Shown here: piece after piece, positions 8,357 through 18,347 of the stretch
How the letters are laid out: every line of letters begins with the position of its first letter
How positions within the stretch are numbered: the first letter of the stretch is position 1
From: JAIVGZ01 sp964552205
Lineage (GTDB): Bacteria > Pseudomonadota > Gammaproteobacteria > Natronospirales > JAIVGZ01
NCBI GenBank assembly: GCA_964552205.1
Contig: CAZKFT010000004.1
Coordinates: 32,856-96,855, forward strand
Direction: 5' to 3'
Length of the DNA stretch: 64,000 bases
Program-made: the position numbers and the translations under genes
Notes under the pieces: generated by a model
Told to the model about the DNA's origin: nothing
Databases searched by the model: none
What the model saw: only the letters and a program-made list of their open reading frames with translations

Positions 8357-9643
8357 TCAACGGCGTACCGGGAACGCGCTCATGCCCGGCCATGACACAT
8401 CCGCGCCCAGTTCGGCTTCGATGCGAAGGAGTCGGTTGTACTTGGCGATACGATCGGAACGTGACAGCGAGCCGGTCTTGATCTGGCTGGCCGTTGTCGC
8501 CACCGCGATGTCCGCTATCGTCGCATCCTCCGTCTCGCCAGACCGATGTGACACCACTGAGCTGTAACCCGCCTTCGTGGCCATCTCGATGGCCTGCAGT
8601 GTCTCGGTGATGGTGCCAATCTGGTTGGGCTTGATCAGGATGGAATTGGCTATCCCCTGCTCGATGCCGCGGGCCAGTATCTCGGTGTTTGTCACAAACA
8701 GGTCATCGCCGACCAACTGCACGCGCTTACCCAATCCCTCACTGAGCAACTTCCATCCCGCCCAGTCATCCTCAGCCATGCCATCCTCGATGCTGATGAT
8801 GGGAAAGCGGTCCACCAAGCCGGCCAAGTACTCGACAAACCCTGCTGCATCGAAGTGGCGACCTTCTGAATCCAGATGGTAGGCGCCATCCCGGAAAAAC
8901 TCGGAGCTCGCAACATCCAACCCCAACCAGACATCCTTGCCGAGTGCGAAACCTGCGCGCTCGACCGCTTCCGAGATGGTCTCCAGCGCCGCTTCGTTTG
9001 ATGGCAGATCCGGGGCAAACCCGCCCTCGTCCCCTACCGCAGTATTCAAACCACGCTCACGTAATACCTTCTTGAGGGTGTGGAATATCTCAGCACCTAT
9101 CCGTACGGCGTCAGCCAGCGAGGAAGCGCCTACCGGCAGGACCATGAACTCCTGGATGTCCACCGAGTTGTCGGCGTGTGCGCCACCATTGATGATGTTC
9201 ATCATCGGTACCGGCATGGCAAGGCCCGAGCGGCCACCTGCGAGATGCTGGTACAAGGGAACGCCTGCAGAATCCGCAGCCGCGTGGGCATTGGCCAAAG
9301 ACACCGCCAGCAAAGCGTTGGCCCCAAGGCGCGCCTTGTTGGAAGTCCCGTCCGCTTCAATCATCGCCTGGTCAACGGCAGACTGGTCAGCAGCGTCACG
9401 CCCCATGAGCAGGGTGCGCAGTTCGCCGTTCACATTCCCGACGGCGTTGCGTACGCCCTTGCCGAAATAGCGCGCGTCATCTCCGTCACGCAACTCCACT
9501 GCCTCTCGGGTTCCGGTCGACGCGCCAGAGGGCACTGCTGCGCGGCCATAGCCACCGTCGTCCAGGAACACCTCCGCTTCAACGGTCGGGTTGCCACGAC
9601 TGTCGATGATTTCAAGCGCCTTGATGTCCTTGATTTTCGCCAT
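8357..9643 (-). CDS. eno: Enolase
   Basis: 428 aa. Glycolytic 2-phosphoglycerate dehydratase, also a degradosome partner in E. coli. Blocks seen: IIDSRGNPTVEAEV at the N-terminus, GASTGTREAVELRD, GNVNGE, MNIINGGAHADNSVDIQEFM, VGDEGGFAPDL, SIEDGMAEDDW, VGDDLFVTN and the catalytic SVVSHRSGETEDATIADIAV. GGAG lies about 7 nt before the ATG. Upstream is repeat array R2. Confidence 0.98.
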   Translation of the reverse strand: MAKIKDIKALEIIDSRGNPTVEAEVFLDDGGYGRAAVPSGASTGTREAVELRDGDDARYFGKGVRNAVGNVNGELRTLLMGRDAADQSAVDQAMIEADGTSNKARLGANALLAVSLANAHAAADSAGVPLYQHLAGGRSGLAMPVPMMNIINGGAHADNSVDIQEFMVLPVGASSLADAVRIGAEIFHTLKKVLRERGLNTAVGDEGGFAPDLPSNEAALETISEAVERAGFALGKDVWLGLDVASSEFFRDGAYHLDSEGRHFDAAGFVEYLAGLVDRFPIISIEDGMAEDDWAGWKLLSEGLGKRVQLVGDDLFVTNTEILARGIEQGIANSILIKPNQIGTITETLQAIEMATKAGYSSVVSHRSGETEDATIADIAVATTASQIKTGSLSRSDRIAKYNRLLRIEAELGADVSWPGMSAFPVRR

Positions 9644-9673
9644 TTCTGCTCCATCCTGTTTTGAAAAGACTTG

Positions 9674-10026
9674 CTCTCGCGGAGACGCGGAGACGCAGAG
9701 TTAAAAGATTAAAACATTTAAAAACTTTTTATCTCGCGAAGCCGCAAAGACGCAAAGAACAACTACACAAAATAAAAGAGTTTTCTCTCGCAGAGACCGC
9801 AGAGAACGCAGAGTTAAAGAAATAGAAAATTATAAAAATAAAATTATTTTAATCTTTTCTCTGCGAACTCTGCGAACTCTGCGAGAACCATTCTTTTCTG
9901 TCTTTCCCCGCGTCTCCGCGGCTCTGCGAGAACCACTCTTTTCTCTTTCTTTTTCCTTTCCTTTGCGTCTTTGCGCCTTTGCGAGAACCATTCTTTTCAA
10001 TCTTTCCCCGCGTCTCCGCGAGAACC
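9674..10026. repeat. Intergenic CGCAGAG repeat array R2 (eno/kdsA)
   Basis: The 387-bp gap is almost entirely repeat. Three forward units begin CTCTCGCGGAG (9674), ATCTCGCGAAG (about 9731) and CTCTCGCAGAG (about 9784), followed by four reverse units ending GCGAGAACC (about 9890, 9932, 9988, 10026). Units consist of three 8-nt repeats like CGCRGAGN. Some use an A-variant (CGCAAAGA). Forward units are all left, reverse units all right. No gene seen. Confidence 0.9.
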
Positions 10027-10030
10027 TTCT

Positions 10031-10867
10031 TTACATCAGATCGGTTTCAGCAAACACCTGCGCCTTCGCCGCGGTGTCCAGCGCCATCAGGGTCTCCAAC
10101 AAGGCTTTCATCCGACCCAAGGGCCATGCATTCGGTCCATCGGATAATGCTTTGTCCGGGTCCGGGTGCGTCTCCATGAACAGCCCGGATACGCCCACCG
10201 CGACTGCTGCACGCGCGAGCACCGGCACGAACTCACGCTGCCCGCCTGATTTCGAGCCCTGCCCGCCCGGCAGTTGCACCGAATGCGTTGCATCGAACAC
10301 CACCGGGCAGCCCGTGGCGCGCATGATGGCGAGCGAACGCATGTCGGATACCAGATTGTTGTATCCAAAGGACACGCCGCGCTCACACACCATGATCTGG
10401 TCGTTGCCGGTCGCGCGTGCTTTCTCGACCACATTCACCATGTCACCCGGGGCGAGGAACTGACCCTTCTTGATGTTCACGGGTTTGCCCTGGCGTGCGA
10501 CGTTCTGGATGAAATTGGTCTGGCGACATAGGAAGGCCGGCGTCTGCAGCACATCCACCACTGCGGCAACCTCCGCCATGGGCGTGTCCTCGTGCACATC
10601 TGTCAGCACCGGCACACCCAGCTGGTCCCGAACTTTTTCAAGGATGGCGAGGCCTACATCAATGCCGGGACCACGATAACTTTCCGCCGATGACCGGTTG
10701 GCCTTGTCGTAGGAGGACTTGTAGATGAACGGGATCCCGAGTGCGCTCGTTATCTCCTTGAGCTGCCCGGCGGTATCAAACGCCATCTGCTCGCTCTCGA
10801 TGACACACGGACCGGCGATCAGAAAAAACGGATGCTCAACGCCGACATCGAATCCGCAAAGCTTCAT
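10031..10867 (-). CDS. kdsA: 3-deoxy-8-phosphooctulonate (KDO-8-phosphate) synthase
   Basis: 278 aa. Condenses PEP with arabinose 5-phosphate for LPS inner core synthesis. Seen: FFLIAGPCVIESEQMA, YKSSYDKANRSS, GPGIDVGLAIL, VPVLTDVHEDTP, LQTPAFLCRQT, VNIKKGQFLAPGDM and HPDPDKALSDGPN. The ATG at 10867 overlaps the pyrG stop (ATGA) with GGAGG upstream; longer in-frame sequence is pyrG shadow. A Cys at the metal-site segment is not evident by eye. The stop lies about 4 nt from repeat array R2. Confidence 0.96.
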   Translation of the reverse strand: MKLCGFDVGVEHPFFLIAGPCVIESEQMAFDTAGQLKEITSALGIPFIYKSSYDKANRSSAESYRGPGIDVGLAILEKVRDQLGVPVLTDVHEDTPMAEVAAVVDVLQTPAFLCRQTNFIQNVARQGKPVNIKKGQFLAPGDMVNVVEKARATGNDQIMVCERGVSFGYNNLVSDMRSLAIMRATGCPVVFDATHSVQLPGGQGSKSGGQREFVPVLARAAVAVGVSGLFMETHPDPDKALSDGPNAWPLGRMKALLETLMALDTAAKAQVFAETDLM

Positions 10868-12495
10868 GATGCCTCCTTCGAATGCGCCAGAGCCGCATTG
10901 ATGAAACCCGTGAACAACGGGTGGCCACCGCGAGGCGACGATGTGAACTCCGGATGAAACTGGCACCCAAGGAACCAGGGATGCCCTGGAAGCTCAATCA
11001 TCTCCATCAAATCGCCATCCTCGGAGGTGCCGGAGAAACTGAGTCCCGCGGCTGCGAGCTTATCCAGATAATTGTTGTTGAACTCGTAGCGATGCCGGTG
11101 CCGTTCGCTGATGGCGTCTCCGCCGTAGGTTCGCGCTGCCAATGAGCCCTCTTTGAGCAAGCAACGCTGCGCACCCAGGCGCATGGTGCCGCCCTTGTCG
11201 GAGTCCTCGTTGCGACGCTCCACCTGGCCGGTGGCGTCACGCCATTCTGTGATCAATGCAATCACCGGATGTGGCGTCTTGAAATCGAACTCAGTCGAGT
11301 GGGCACCTTCCAGTCCGGCCACGTTGCGTGCGTATTCGATGACAGCAACCTGCATCCCGAGACAAATACCGAGGTACGGCACTTTCTGCTCGCGCGCATA
11401 GCGGGCCGCCGCGATCTTACCCTCGATGCCGCGCTCCCCGAAGCCTCCGGGCACCAGAATGGCATCCATACCGGACAGGGTTTGCGGGCCGTCGCGCTCC
11501 ACCTGTTCCGAATCGAAATAATGAATGCGGACTTTGGTGCGCGTCTGTATGCCAGCGTGCAACAAGGCCTCGTTCAGGGATTTGTAGGCATCGGCCAGGT
11601 CCACATACTTGCCGACCATGGCGATGTCGACCTGCCCTTGTGGATTGGCCTTTGCATCCACCACGCGCTGCCAGTCTGAGAGGTCAGCTGGTGGCAACTC
11701 CAGACGGAATTTCTCGGCCACGATGTCGTCGAGATGCTGCGCATGCAGCAGGAGAGGAATGCGGTGAATATCGTCGGCGTCCACGGCGGAGAACACCGCT
11801 TTTTCCTCGACATTGGTGAACAAGGCAATCTTGCGTCGTTCCTCGGCTGGCAATGCCTGCTCGGAACGGCACAACAGGATGTCTGGCTGGATGCCGATGG
11901 AGCGGAGCTCCTTCACTGAGTGCTGGGTCGGCTTGGTCTTGATCTCGCCCGCAGCCGCGATGTACGGCACCAGCGTCAGGTGCATGAAGATGGCGTTCTC
12001 ACGCCCCAGCTCCACGCCCAACTGGCGAATGGCCTCAAGGAATGGCAAGGACTCGATGTCACCCACGGTGCCACCAATCTCGACCATGCAGATGTCAGCG
12101 CCTACCGCCCCTTCACGGACACAACGCTTGATCTCGTCTGTCACATGAGGGATGACCTGCACGGTACCACCGAGGTAATCGCCTCGGCGTTCCCGCCGAA
12201 TGACATTCTCGTAGATGCGCCCGCTGGTGAAGTTGTTGGTGCGCCCCATGCGCGCATGGATGAAGCGTTCGTAATGGCCTAGATCCAGGTCGGTTTCGGT
12301 ACCGTCGTCGGTCACGAACACTTCACCGTGCTGGAAGGGGCTCATGGTGCCCGGATCCACATTCAGGTAGGGATCCAGCTTGACCATGGTGACCTTGAGG
12401 CCACGCGCTTCGAGGATGGCGCCCAATGAGGCGGCGGCGATGCCCTTGCCCAAACTGGACACGACACCACCGGTTACAAATATGAACTTGGTCAT
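10864..12495 (-). CDS. pyrG: CTP synthase
   Basis: 543 aa, normal length. Makes CTP from UTP using glutamine. The synthetase domain starts TKFIFVTGGVVSSLGKGIAAASLG (P-loop) with MKLDPYLNVDPGTM-like text; the glutaminase domain has GGFGERG, LGICLGMQVAVIEYARN (nucleophile Cys) and the His/Glu pair in CQFHPEFTS. Start at 12495 fits the family N-terminus. Translationally coupled to kdsA through a 4-nt overlap. Confidence 0.98.
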   Translation of the reverse strand: MTKFIFVTGGVVSSLGKGIAAASLGAILEARGLKVTMVKLDPYLNVDPGTMSPFQHGEVFVTDDGTETDLDLGHYERFIHARMGRTNNFTSGRIYENVIRRERRGDYLGGTVQVIPHVTDEIKRCVREGAVGADICMVEIGGTVGDIESLPFLEAIRQLGVELGRENAIFMHLTLVPYIAAAGEIKTKPTQHSVKELRSIGIQPDILLCRSEQALPAEERRKIALFTNVEEKAVFSAVDADDIHRIPLLLHAQHLDDIVAEKFRLELPPADLSDWQRVVDAKANPQGQVDIAMVGKYVDLADAYKSLNEALLHAGIQTRTKVRIHYFDSEQVERDGPQTLSGMDAILVPGGFGERGIEGKIAAARYAREQKVPYLGICLGMQVAVIEYARNVAGLEGAHSTEFDFKTPHPVIALITEWRDATGQVERRNEDSDKGGTMRLGAQRCLLKEGSLAARTYGGDAISERHRHRYEFNNNYLDKLAAAGLSFSGTSEDGDLMEMIELPGHPWFLGCQFHPEFTSSPRGGHPLFTGFINAALAHSKEAS

Positions 12496-12545
12496 TGCGG
12501 GTCCCGGCTCGTTCGCCACGGAAGGCCCCGCGGCAAGTCGGGAGA

Positions 12546-13862
12546 CTATGATACCGGAAACCACACCAGCGCGTTTGCCGAATGGCCTTCCGGTGCCACC
12601 CAATCTGCGTCCAAATACAGGTTTCCAACCGCGATCAGTGTGTCCTCGCAACACAGCAACGGAATGCGGTCACGCTCCCAAGGGGGAACTCCGGCCTCCG
12701 CCAGAAGGTGCTTGACCACTCGGTGCGGCCCATTGGGGTGGAGACGTAGGCGCTCCCCTCCAGCGCGGAACCGGACCTCGAGCGCTTTGCCGCTGATTCG
12801 CGCGACATCTAGGCCTCGGTCCGCCGGCTCAAGTGCAATCGTGCCCAACTCCGCCGGCAGTGCCAGGGGTTTGGATCCGTCCCAATGGGCGGACCAATCA
12901 GGCGGAACCGGCTCTGGCTCGGGACCGGCGTACAGACGTCCCTGCCAACGCCTTAGAACAGCGCCAGGCCACCGCAGCGCCGGCATTCGGTCGTCACCGG
13001 CAGCGCGTAGCTGCCGCTCCGCTTCCATGAGGCGCTCATATGGCGGGTGCGGCAAGCCCTTGGATGCCAGCCATGCCCTCAGCAAGTTTCTGGCCCGCAC
13101 CGATCCCAGGGCCGCTACGCCCTCGGCATCCAGCCACGGTCCATCCGACAGGGCCTCCAGGTCCAGTAGGCCAAGTACCGTCAGCAACTCATCCGCCTCC
13201 GCCGCCAGGCTCGCGCTACGCGCCAATGATTGCTCTGCGGCAGGCCAGCGTGCCTTGAGGGCAGGCATGACCTCATGGCGCAGGTGATTCCTGGCAATAC
13301 CGCGGTCCTGATTACTGGGATCGTCTATCCAGACCAGTTTCTGGGTATCAGCCCAGTCCTCAAGGGCCGCCCGCGTGAACGCCAGCAGCGGTCGCAGCAG
13401 TTGCCCACGTCCGAAGGGCGCGCGGACCGGCATACCCGCGAGCCCAGCCGGGCCACTTCCGCGTAGCAGGGCGAGCAACACGGTCTCCGCTTGGTCATCG
13501 GCATGCTGAGCCGTCAGCAACACCTCATTCTCACCCAGGGCCTCGGCCAGGGCCGCGTATCGCGCCTCGCGGGCGGCCGCTTCCATGCCCTGCCCTGCAT
13601 TGTTGACGCTGACGCGCAATACGGTGCACTCCACGCCAAGCCTGGATGCAACCTGGATGCAGTGGCCGGACCATGCTGCGGAGTCGGGGTGCAGACCGTG
13701 GTCTACATGGATGGCACGCAGGGTGATGTCTTGCTCGGTGCTCAGAGCAGCCAAAGCATGCAGCAGGACAGTGGAATCGAGACCGCCGCTGAACGCGACA
13801 CAACAGGCAGTGGATGCGTGTTCTGCCAGCAGGGACGCGACGGCGTCGGGTGAGAATTTCAC
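12546..13862 (-). CDS. tilS: tRNA(Ile)-lysidine synthase
   Basis: 438 aa. ATP-dependent modification of C34 in the CAU anticodon of tRNA-Ile2. The PP-loop SGGLDSTVLLHAL is at about 25, followed by AIHVDHGL, TAQHADDQAETVLLALLRGSG and RNHLRHEVMPAL. C-terminal substrate-binding domains include GERLRLHPNGPHRVVKHLLAEAGVPPWERDRIPLL. Start codon is GTG, 9 nt after accA. Confidence 0.95.
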   Translation of the reverse strand: MKFSPDAVASLLAEHASTACCVAFSGGLDSTVLLHALAALSTEQDITLRAIHVDHGLHPDSAAWSGHCIQVASRLGVECTVLRVSVNNAGQGMEAAAREARYAALAEALGENEVLLTAQHADDQAETVLLALLRGSGPAGLAGMPVRAPFGRGQLLRPLLAFTRAALEDWADTQKLVWIDDPSNQDRGIARNHLRHEVMPALKARWPAAEQSLARSASLAAEADELLTVLGLLDLEALSDGPWLDAEGVAALGSVRARNLLRAWLASKGLPHPPYERLMEAERQLRAAGDDRMPALRWPGAVLRRWQGRLYAGPEPEPVPPDWSAHWDGSKPLALPAELGTIALEPADRGLDVARISGKALEVRFRAGGERLRLHPNGPHRVVKHLLAEAGVPPWERDRIPLLCCEDTLIAVGNLYLDADWVAPEGHSANALVWFPVS

Positions 13863-13871
13863 ACCCGCACG

Positions 13872-14828
13872 CTATTCCTTGAACTCGCCGAACCCCATCA
13901 ACTTCTGATAGCGCGCAGCCAGGAGCTGATCCAATGGTTGGCGGTCGACATGCTTGAGGTGCTCCAACAATGCCTGCTTGAGACTGGACGCCATGGCATC
14001 AACATCGCGGTGGGCGCCACCCAGTGGCTCATCAATGACGATGTCGATGAGGCCGAGCTGCTTCAGACGCGCCGAGGTGATACCCATCGCTTCTGCGGCC
14101 TCCGACGCTTTCTCGGCACTCTTCCACAAAATGGATGCACACCCCTCCGGGGAAATGACGGAGTAAATGGCATATTGGAGCATCGCCACGCGGTCTCCCA
14201 CTCCGATGGCCAGCGCGCCACCCGAACCGCCCTCACCAATCACGGTGCAGATGATGGGCGTGCGCAGGTTCGACATCTCGAAGAGGTTGCGCGCAATGGC
14301 CTCGCTCTGGCCTCGCTCTTCCGCACCAATTCCGGGGTACGCACCTGGGGTATCAATGAGGGTCACGATGGGAATGGAAAAACGCTCGGCCAGTTTCATG
14401 ATCCGCAGCGCCTTTCGATAGCCCTCGGGCTTGGGCATGCCGAAGTTACGCTTCAGCTTCTCGCGGGTGTCCCGACCTTTCTGGTGTGCGATCACCGCCA
14501 CTGGCCTGCCGTCCAGACGCGCAAGCCCGCAGACGATCGCCGGGTCATCCCGGTACATGCGGTCGCCATGCAGCTCGTGGAACTCGGTGAAGATGCGCTG
14601 GATATAATCAAGTGCGTACGGGCGCTGAGGGTGACGCGCAAGTTGTGCAACCTGCCAGGAATTCAGGCCGGAGAAGATCTGCTTGGTGAGTGCCTTGCTC
14701 TTGTCTTGCAGGCGGACAATCTCCTCCGAGAGATTGACCTCGGAGTCATCACCGACAAAACGCAGCTCTTCAATCTTCGCCTCCAGCTCGGCGATGGGCT
14801 GCTCGAAATCCAGGAAATTCATGTTCAT
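13872..14828 (-). CDS. accA: Acetyl-CoA carboxylase carboxyltransferase subunit alpha
   Basis: 318 aa. With AccD forms the carboxyltransferase making malonyl-CoA for fatty acid synthesis. Seen: FLDFEQPIAELEAKIEEL at the N-terminus, HPQRPYALDYI, FHELHGDR, GRDTREKLKRNFGMPKPEGYRKALR, LIDTPGAYPGIGAEERGQSEAIARNL and IGEGGSGGALAIGVGD. ATG at 14828 and 14822 are both possible, with no clear Shine-Dalgarno; the dnaE stop is 12 nt upstream. Confidence 0.97.
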   Translation of the reverse strand: MNMNFLDFEQPIAELEAKIEELRFVGDDSEVNLSEEIVRLQDKSKALTKQIFSGLNSWQVAQLARHPQRPYALDYIQRIFTEFHELHGDRMYRDDPAIVCGLARLDGRPVAVIAHQKGRDTREKLKRNFGMPKPEGYRKALRIMKLAERFSIPIVTLIDTPGAYPGIGAEERGQSEAIARNLFEMSNLRTPIICTVIGEGGSGGALAIGVGDRVAMLQYAIYSVISPEGCASILWKSAEKASEAAEAMGITSARLKQLGLIDIVIDEPLGGAHRDVDAMASSLKQALLEHLKHVDRQPLDQLLAARYQKLMGFGEFKE

Positions 14829-14840
14829 TCGGCGAGTTTA

Positions 14841-17800
14841 CTACAGGAAAAGGTGCTGGCACTCGACCGAGCCCTGGTCATAGGCAAGCTTCACGGTCGC
14901 GCCGAGGTCAACCAGCCGCTCCAGCAGCGCGTCCTCCGGTCTGACCCGCCAGTCGGGTGGCAGATCCACCGGGACTTCCGCCGACCATCCTCGGTAATGG
15001 ATTCGCACCGGGGTCTTCCCGCCACGGAATGGCTGCAGGACCTCCCGCAACGCCGCGATGAATGCGCGGTCGGCGCTCGCCCCGTTCCACTCCAGTTCGA
15101 TACGGGCGCCCCAGGCTTCACGCGCCTGCGTGATGTCGAACAAGGATTTCTGGTTGACGCGATACCCGCCGCTGAAGTCATCGAAGGAAATCTTCCCTTC
15201 CACCACCAACAACGCGTCCTTGACGATGAGGTTGCGGTACTGCTGCGCGGCGTCCTCGAACAACGGAAGCTCCACGCGCCCGCTGCGGTCATCGAGCGTG
15301 ATGGCCAAACGTGATCCCCGCTTCTTCACTTCGACCACCAGTCCTGCGAGAGTCACCTGTTTCTGGTTGCCCGTATTCTTCCAGCGCTCCTTCTCACCGC
15401 TACCTTCTCCTACCTGCTCGGACAAGGCGGCAATCTTTCCGCTGATGATGAACGCGAGTTCGCGTTCGTAGCGCTGAATCGGATGACCGGTGAGGTACAA
15501 CCCCAGCGTCTCTTTCTCCCCACGTAAGCGCTCCTGCTCCGTCCACTCGACAGCCGCTCCTTTGGATACAACCAAGGGTGCCTCATCACTGGAAGCGCCG
15601 CCCACTGGTAACCCAAACAGGTCTTCCTGACCGGTGGACTGCTGCAGCCCATGTTGTTCAGCAAGCTTCAGGGCCTGCGGCAACGCTCCCATGAGCGCGG
15701 CTCGGCCTGTACCCAATGAATCCAGCGCTCCTGCCTTGATCATCGCTTCGATGACCCGGCGGTTAACCTTCCCTGTACTGACGCGTCGGCAGAAATCCGG
15801 GAGATCGATGTAAGGGCCTCCAATCGCCCGCTCCTCGGTCACCGTCTCCACGGCCGACTGACCAACTCCGCGGATGGCGCCCAGCCCGTACCTGATTTCC
15901 GTGTTACTGGAAACCGTGAAATGAAACGCCGAGGAGTTGATATCCGGTGGGCGCACTTCCAGGCCAATCTGGGTGCACTCGTCGATCAGCATGACCACCT
16001 TGTCGGTATTGTCCATGTCGGTGGAAAGCACCGCTGCCATGAACGCGGCCGGATGATGCGCTTTCAGCCACGCGGTCTGGTAACTGAGCATCGCATAGGC
16101 CGCAGAGTGCGAGCGGTTGAAACCGTAACCCGCGAACTTCTCGACCAGGTCAAAAATATGGGTGGCAACGTGCTCTTCGACGCCGCGCGAGACTGCACCC
16201 TCGACAAAGCCCTGCCGCTGCTTCGCCATTTCCTCGGGCTTTTTCTTGCCCATCGCGCGCCGCAACAGGTCCGCAGCGCCGAGCGTATAGCCCGACAGTA
16301 CCCGTGCAATCTGCATGACCTGCTCCTGATACAGGATCACGCCGTAGGTTGGTTTGAGAATGGGCTCCAGCATGGGATGCGGGTAATCAACAGTCGCACG
16401 GCCGTGCTTGCGATTGATGAAATCGTCCACCATGCCCGACTGCAGCGGTCCAGGGCGAAACAGGGCAACCAAGGCGACGATTTCCTCGAAGCGATCCGGC
16501 TGCAAGCGCTTGATGAGGTCCTTCATACCGCGTGATTCCAGCTGGAATACCGCAGTGGTTGCACACCGCTTCAGCAGCGCGAATGTCTGTGCGTCATCCA
16601 AAGAAAGGCGTGTGATATCGAGTTCGGGTGTGTCGGAATCGCGGCGCTGGTTGATATTGCGCACCGCGCGGTCGATGACGGTCAGCGTGCGCAAGCCCAG
16701 AAAGTCAAATTTGACGAGACCAATCGCCTCGACATCATCCTTGTCAAACTGCGCCACACGTTGCGTGGATTGCTCTTCGCAGTAGAGCGGGAGGAAGTCC
16801 GTGAGCGCGGATGGTGCGATGACAACACCGCCTGCGTGCTTACCGGCGTTTCGCGCCAGCCCCTCCAGCTTCCTGGCCAGATCGATGAGCGTTCTGACTT
16901 CCTCTTCGCGCTCATACTCCGCTTTCAGCTCGTTGTCCTCGAGCGCCTTGTCCAGCGTCATCTCCAGTTCATGCGGCACGAGCTTGGCGATGCGGTCAAC
17001 GAAGCCGTAAGGGTGTCCCAGAACGCGGCCAACATCGCGAACCACTGCTCGCGCCGCCATGGTGCCGTAGGTGATGATCTGGCTCACCTGGTCGCGGCCA
17101 TAAGTATCCGAGACATATTCAATGACACGATCCCTGCCCTCCATGCAGAAGTCGATGTCGAAGTCAGGCATGGATACGCGTTCCGGGTTCAGGAAGCGCT
17201 CGAACAGCAACTCGTATCGGATTGGGTCCAGATCCGTGATTCCGAGCGCCCAGGCAACCAGTGAACCGGCACCCGAGCCACGACCGGGTCCTACCGGAAC
17301 ACCGTTCTCTCTGGCCCAACGAATGAAGTCGGCAACGATGAGAAAGTAACCCGCGAATCCCATGCTCTCGATGACGCTGAGCTCCAGTTCCAGACGCGCG
17401 TCGTACTCTTCTCGCGCCCCGACCGGCTCGTTGATTTTCAGACGATTCTCAAGTCCGGCGACTGAGGTTTCTTCCAGGAACGCCTCGGTGGTTTTGCCGT
17501 CGGGAACCGGGAACTTCGGCAAACATGTACGCCCGAGCTCCAACTGGAACGTGCAGCGACGTGCAATCTCCAGCGAGTTCTCCAGCGCCTCGGGCAAGTC
17601 GGCGAAGACCGCAGCCATCTCCTCTCCGGACTTCAGATACTGTTCTGCTGAATAGCGTTTGGACCGTCTGGGGTCGGCCAGGGTGCGGCTTTCATGGATG
17701 CAGACACGTGCCTCATGGGCCTCGAAGTCAGACGCACGGAGAAAGCGGACATCGTTGCTCGCAACCACGGGAGCGCCGAGTTCCGACGCAAGGGCTACAG

Positions 17801-18347
17801 CAGCATGAAGCGCGTCTTCCTCCCCTTGCCGCCCCGTACGCGTCACTTCAACGTAGAAGCGGTCCTTGAACAAACGCTGCCACCCTGACAGTAAATCCCT
17901 GGCCTGATCCAAGCGACGACCGGCGAGTGCCCGCCCTACATCTCCATGACGCGCACTCGACAATGCAATCAGACCATCATGGTGCTCCTCCAACCACGCG
18001 CGCTGGATACGCGGCTCACCATGCTGCTGCCCGTCGGTGTAACTGCGGGTCACCAATTGTGTGAGATTGAGATACCCGTCGAGGTTCTGGGCGAGCAACA
18101 GGATGTGGGAGGGTGTTTGCGGGTCTTCGTCCTCCTCCATTCGCAAGTCCACGCCGATTATGGGCTGGATTCCTGCTGCCAGCGCCGCGCGTTGGAATTT
18201 CACTGCTGCAAACAGGTTAGCCTGGTCCGTGATGGCCAACGCCGGCATCCCCATACGGGAAGCAGCGGCGACTGCCTCGTCAATGCGCACCACGCTGTCC
18301 ACCAGCGAGAACTCTGTGTGCAGGTGCAGGTGGACAAATGCCGTCAT
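14841..18347 (-). CDS. dnaE: DNA polymerase III subunit alpha
   Basis: 1168 aa, normal length. Replicative polymerase catalytic subunit. Starts with the PHP domain (FVHLHLHTEFSLVDSVVRI). The polymerase active site has the PDFDIDFCMEGRDRVIEYV block; GPGRGSGAGSLVAWALGITDLDP precedes it. A helix-hairpin-helix and the OB-fold region (VTLAGLVVEVKKRGSRLAITLDDRSG) follow. ATG at 18347 overlaps the rnhB stop (ATGA). Confidence 0.98.
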   Translation of the reverse strand: MTAFVHLHLHTEFSLVDSVVRIDEAVAAASRMGMPALAITDQANLFAAVKFQRAALAAGIQPIIGVDLRMEEDEDPQTPSHILLLAQNLDGYLNLTQLVTRSYTDGQQHGEPRIQRAWLEEHHDGLIALSSARHGDVGRALAGRRLDQARDLLSGWQRLFKDRFYVEVTRTGRQGEEDALHAAVALASELGAPVVASNDVRFLRASDFEAHEARVCIHESRTLADPRRSKRYSAEQYLKSGEEMAAVFADLPEALENSLEIARRCTFQLELGRTCLPKFPVPDGKTTEAFLEETSVAGLENRLKINEPVGAREEYDARLELELSVIESMGFAGYFLIVADFIRWARENGVPVGPGRGSGAGSLVAWALGITDLDPIRYELLFERFLNPERVSMPDFDIDFCMEGRDRVIEYVSDTYGRDQVSQIITYGTMAARAVVRDVGRVLGHPYGFVDRIAKLVPHELEMTLDKALEDNELKAEYEREEEVRTLIDLARKLEGLARNAGKHAGGVVIAPSALTDFLPLYCEEQSTQRVAQFDKDDVEAIGLVKFDFLGLRTLTVIDRAVRNINQRRDSDTPELDITRLSLDDAQTFALLKRCATTAVFQLESRGMKDLIKRLQPDRFEEIVALVALFRPGPLQSGMVDDFINRKHGRATVDYPHPMLEPILKPTYGVILYQEQVMQIARVLSGYTLGAADLLRRAMGKKKPEEMAKQRQGFVEGAVSRGVEEHVATHIFDLVEKFAGYGFNRSHSAAYAMLSYQTAWLKAHHPAAFMAAVLSTDMDNTDKVVMLIDECTQIGLEVRPPDINSSAFHFTVSSNTEIRYGLGAIRGVGQSAVETVTEERAIGGPYIDLPDFCRRVSTGKVNRRVIEAMIKAGALDSLGTGRAALMGALPQALKLAEQHGLQQSTGQEDLFGLPVGGASSDEAPLVVSKGAAVEWTEQERLRGEKETLGLYLTGHPIQRYERELAFIISGKIAALSEQVGEGSGEKERWKNTGNQKQVTLAGLVVEVKKRGSRLAITLDDRSGRVELPLFEDAAQQYRNLIVKDALLVVEGKISFDDFSGGYRVNQKSLFDITQAREAWGARIELEWNGASADRAFIAALREVLQPFRGGKTPVRIHYRGWSAEVPVDLPPDWRVRPEDALLERLVDLGATVKLAYDQGSVECQHLFL

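Noticed and set aside
9674..10026. CRISPR array
   Set aside because: Repeats switch orientation, vary in sequence, have A/T-rich similar spacers rather than unique ones, and no cas genes are present.
13938..15314. 458-codon plus-strand open frame
   Set aside because: Antisense to accA and the dnaE 3' end.
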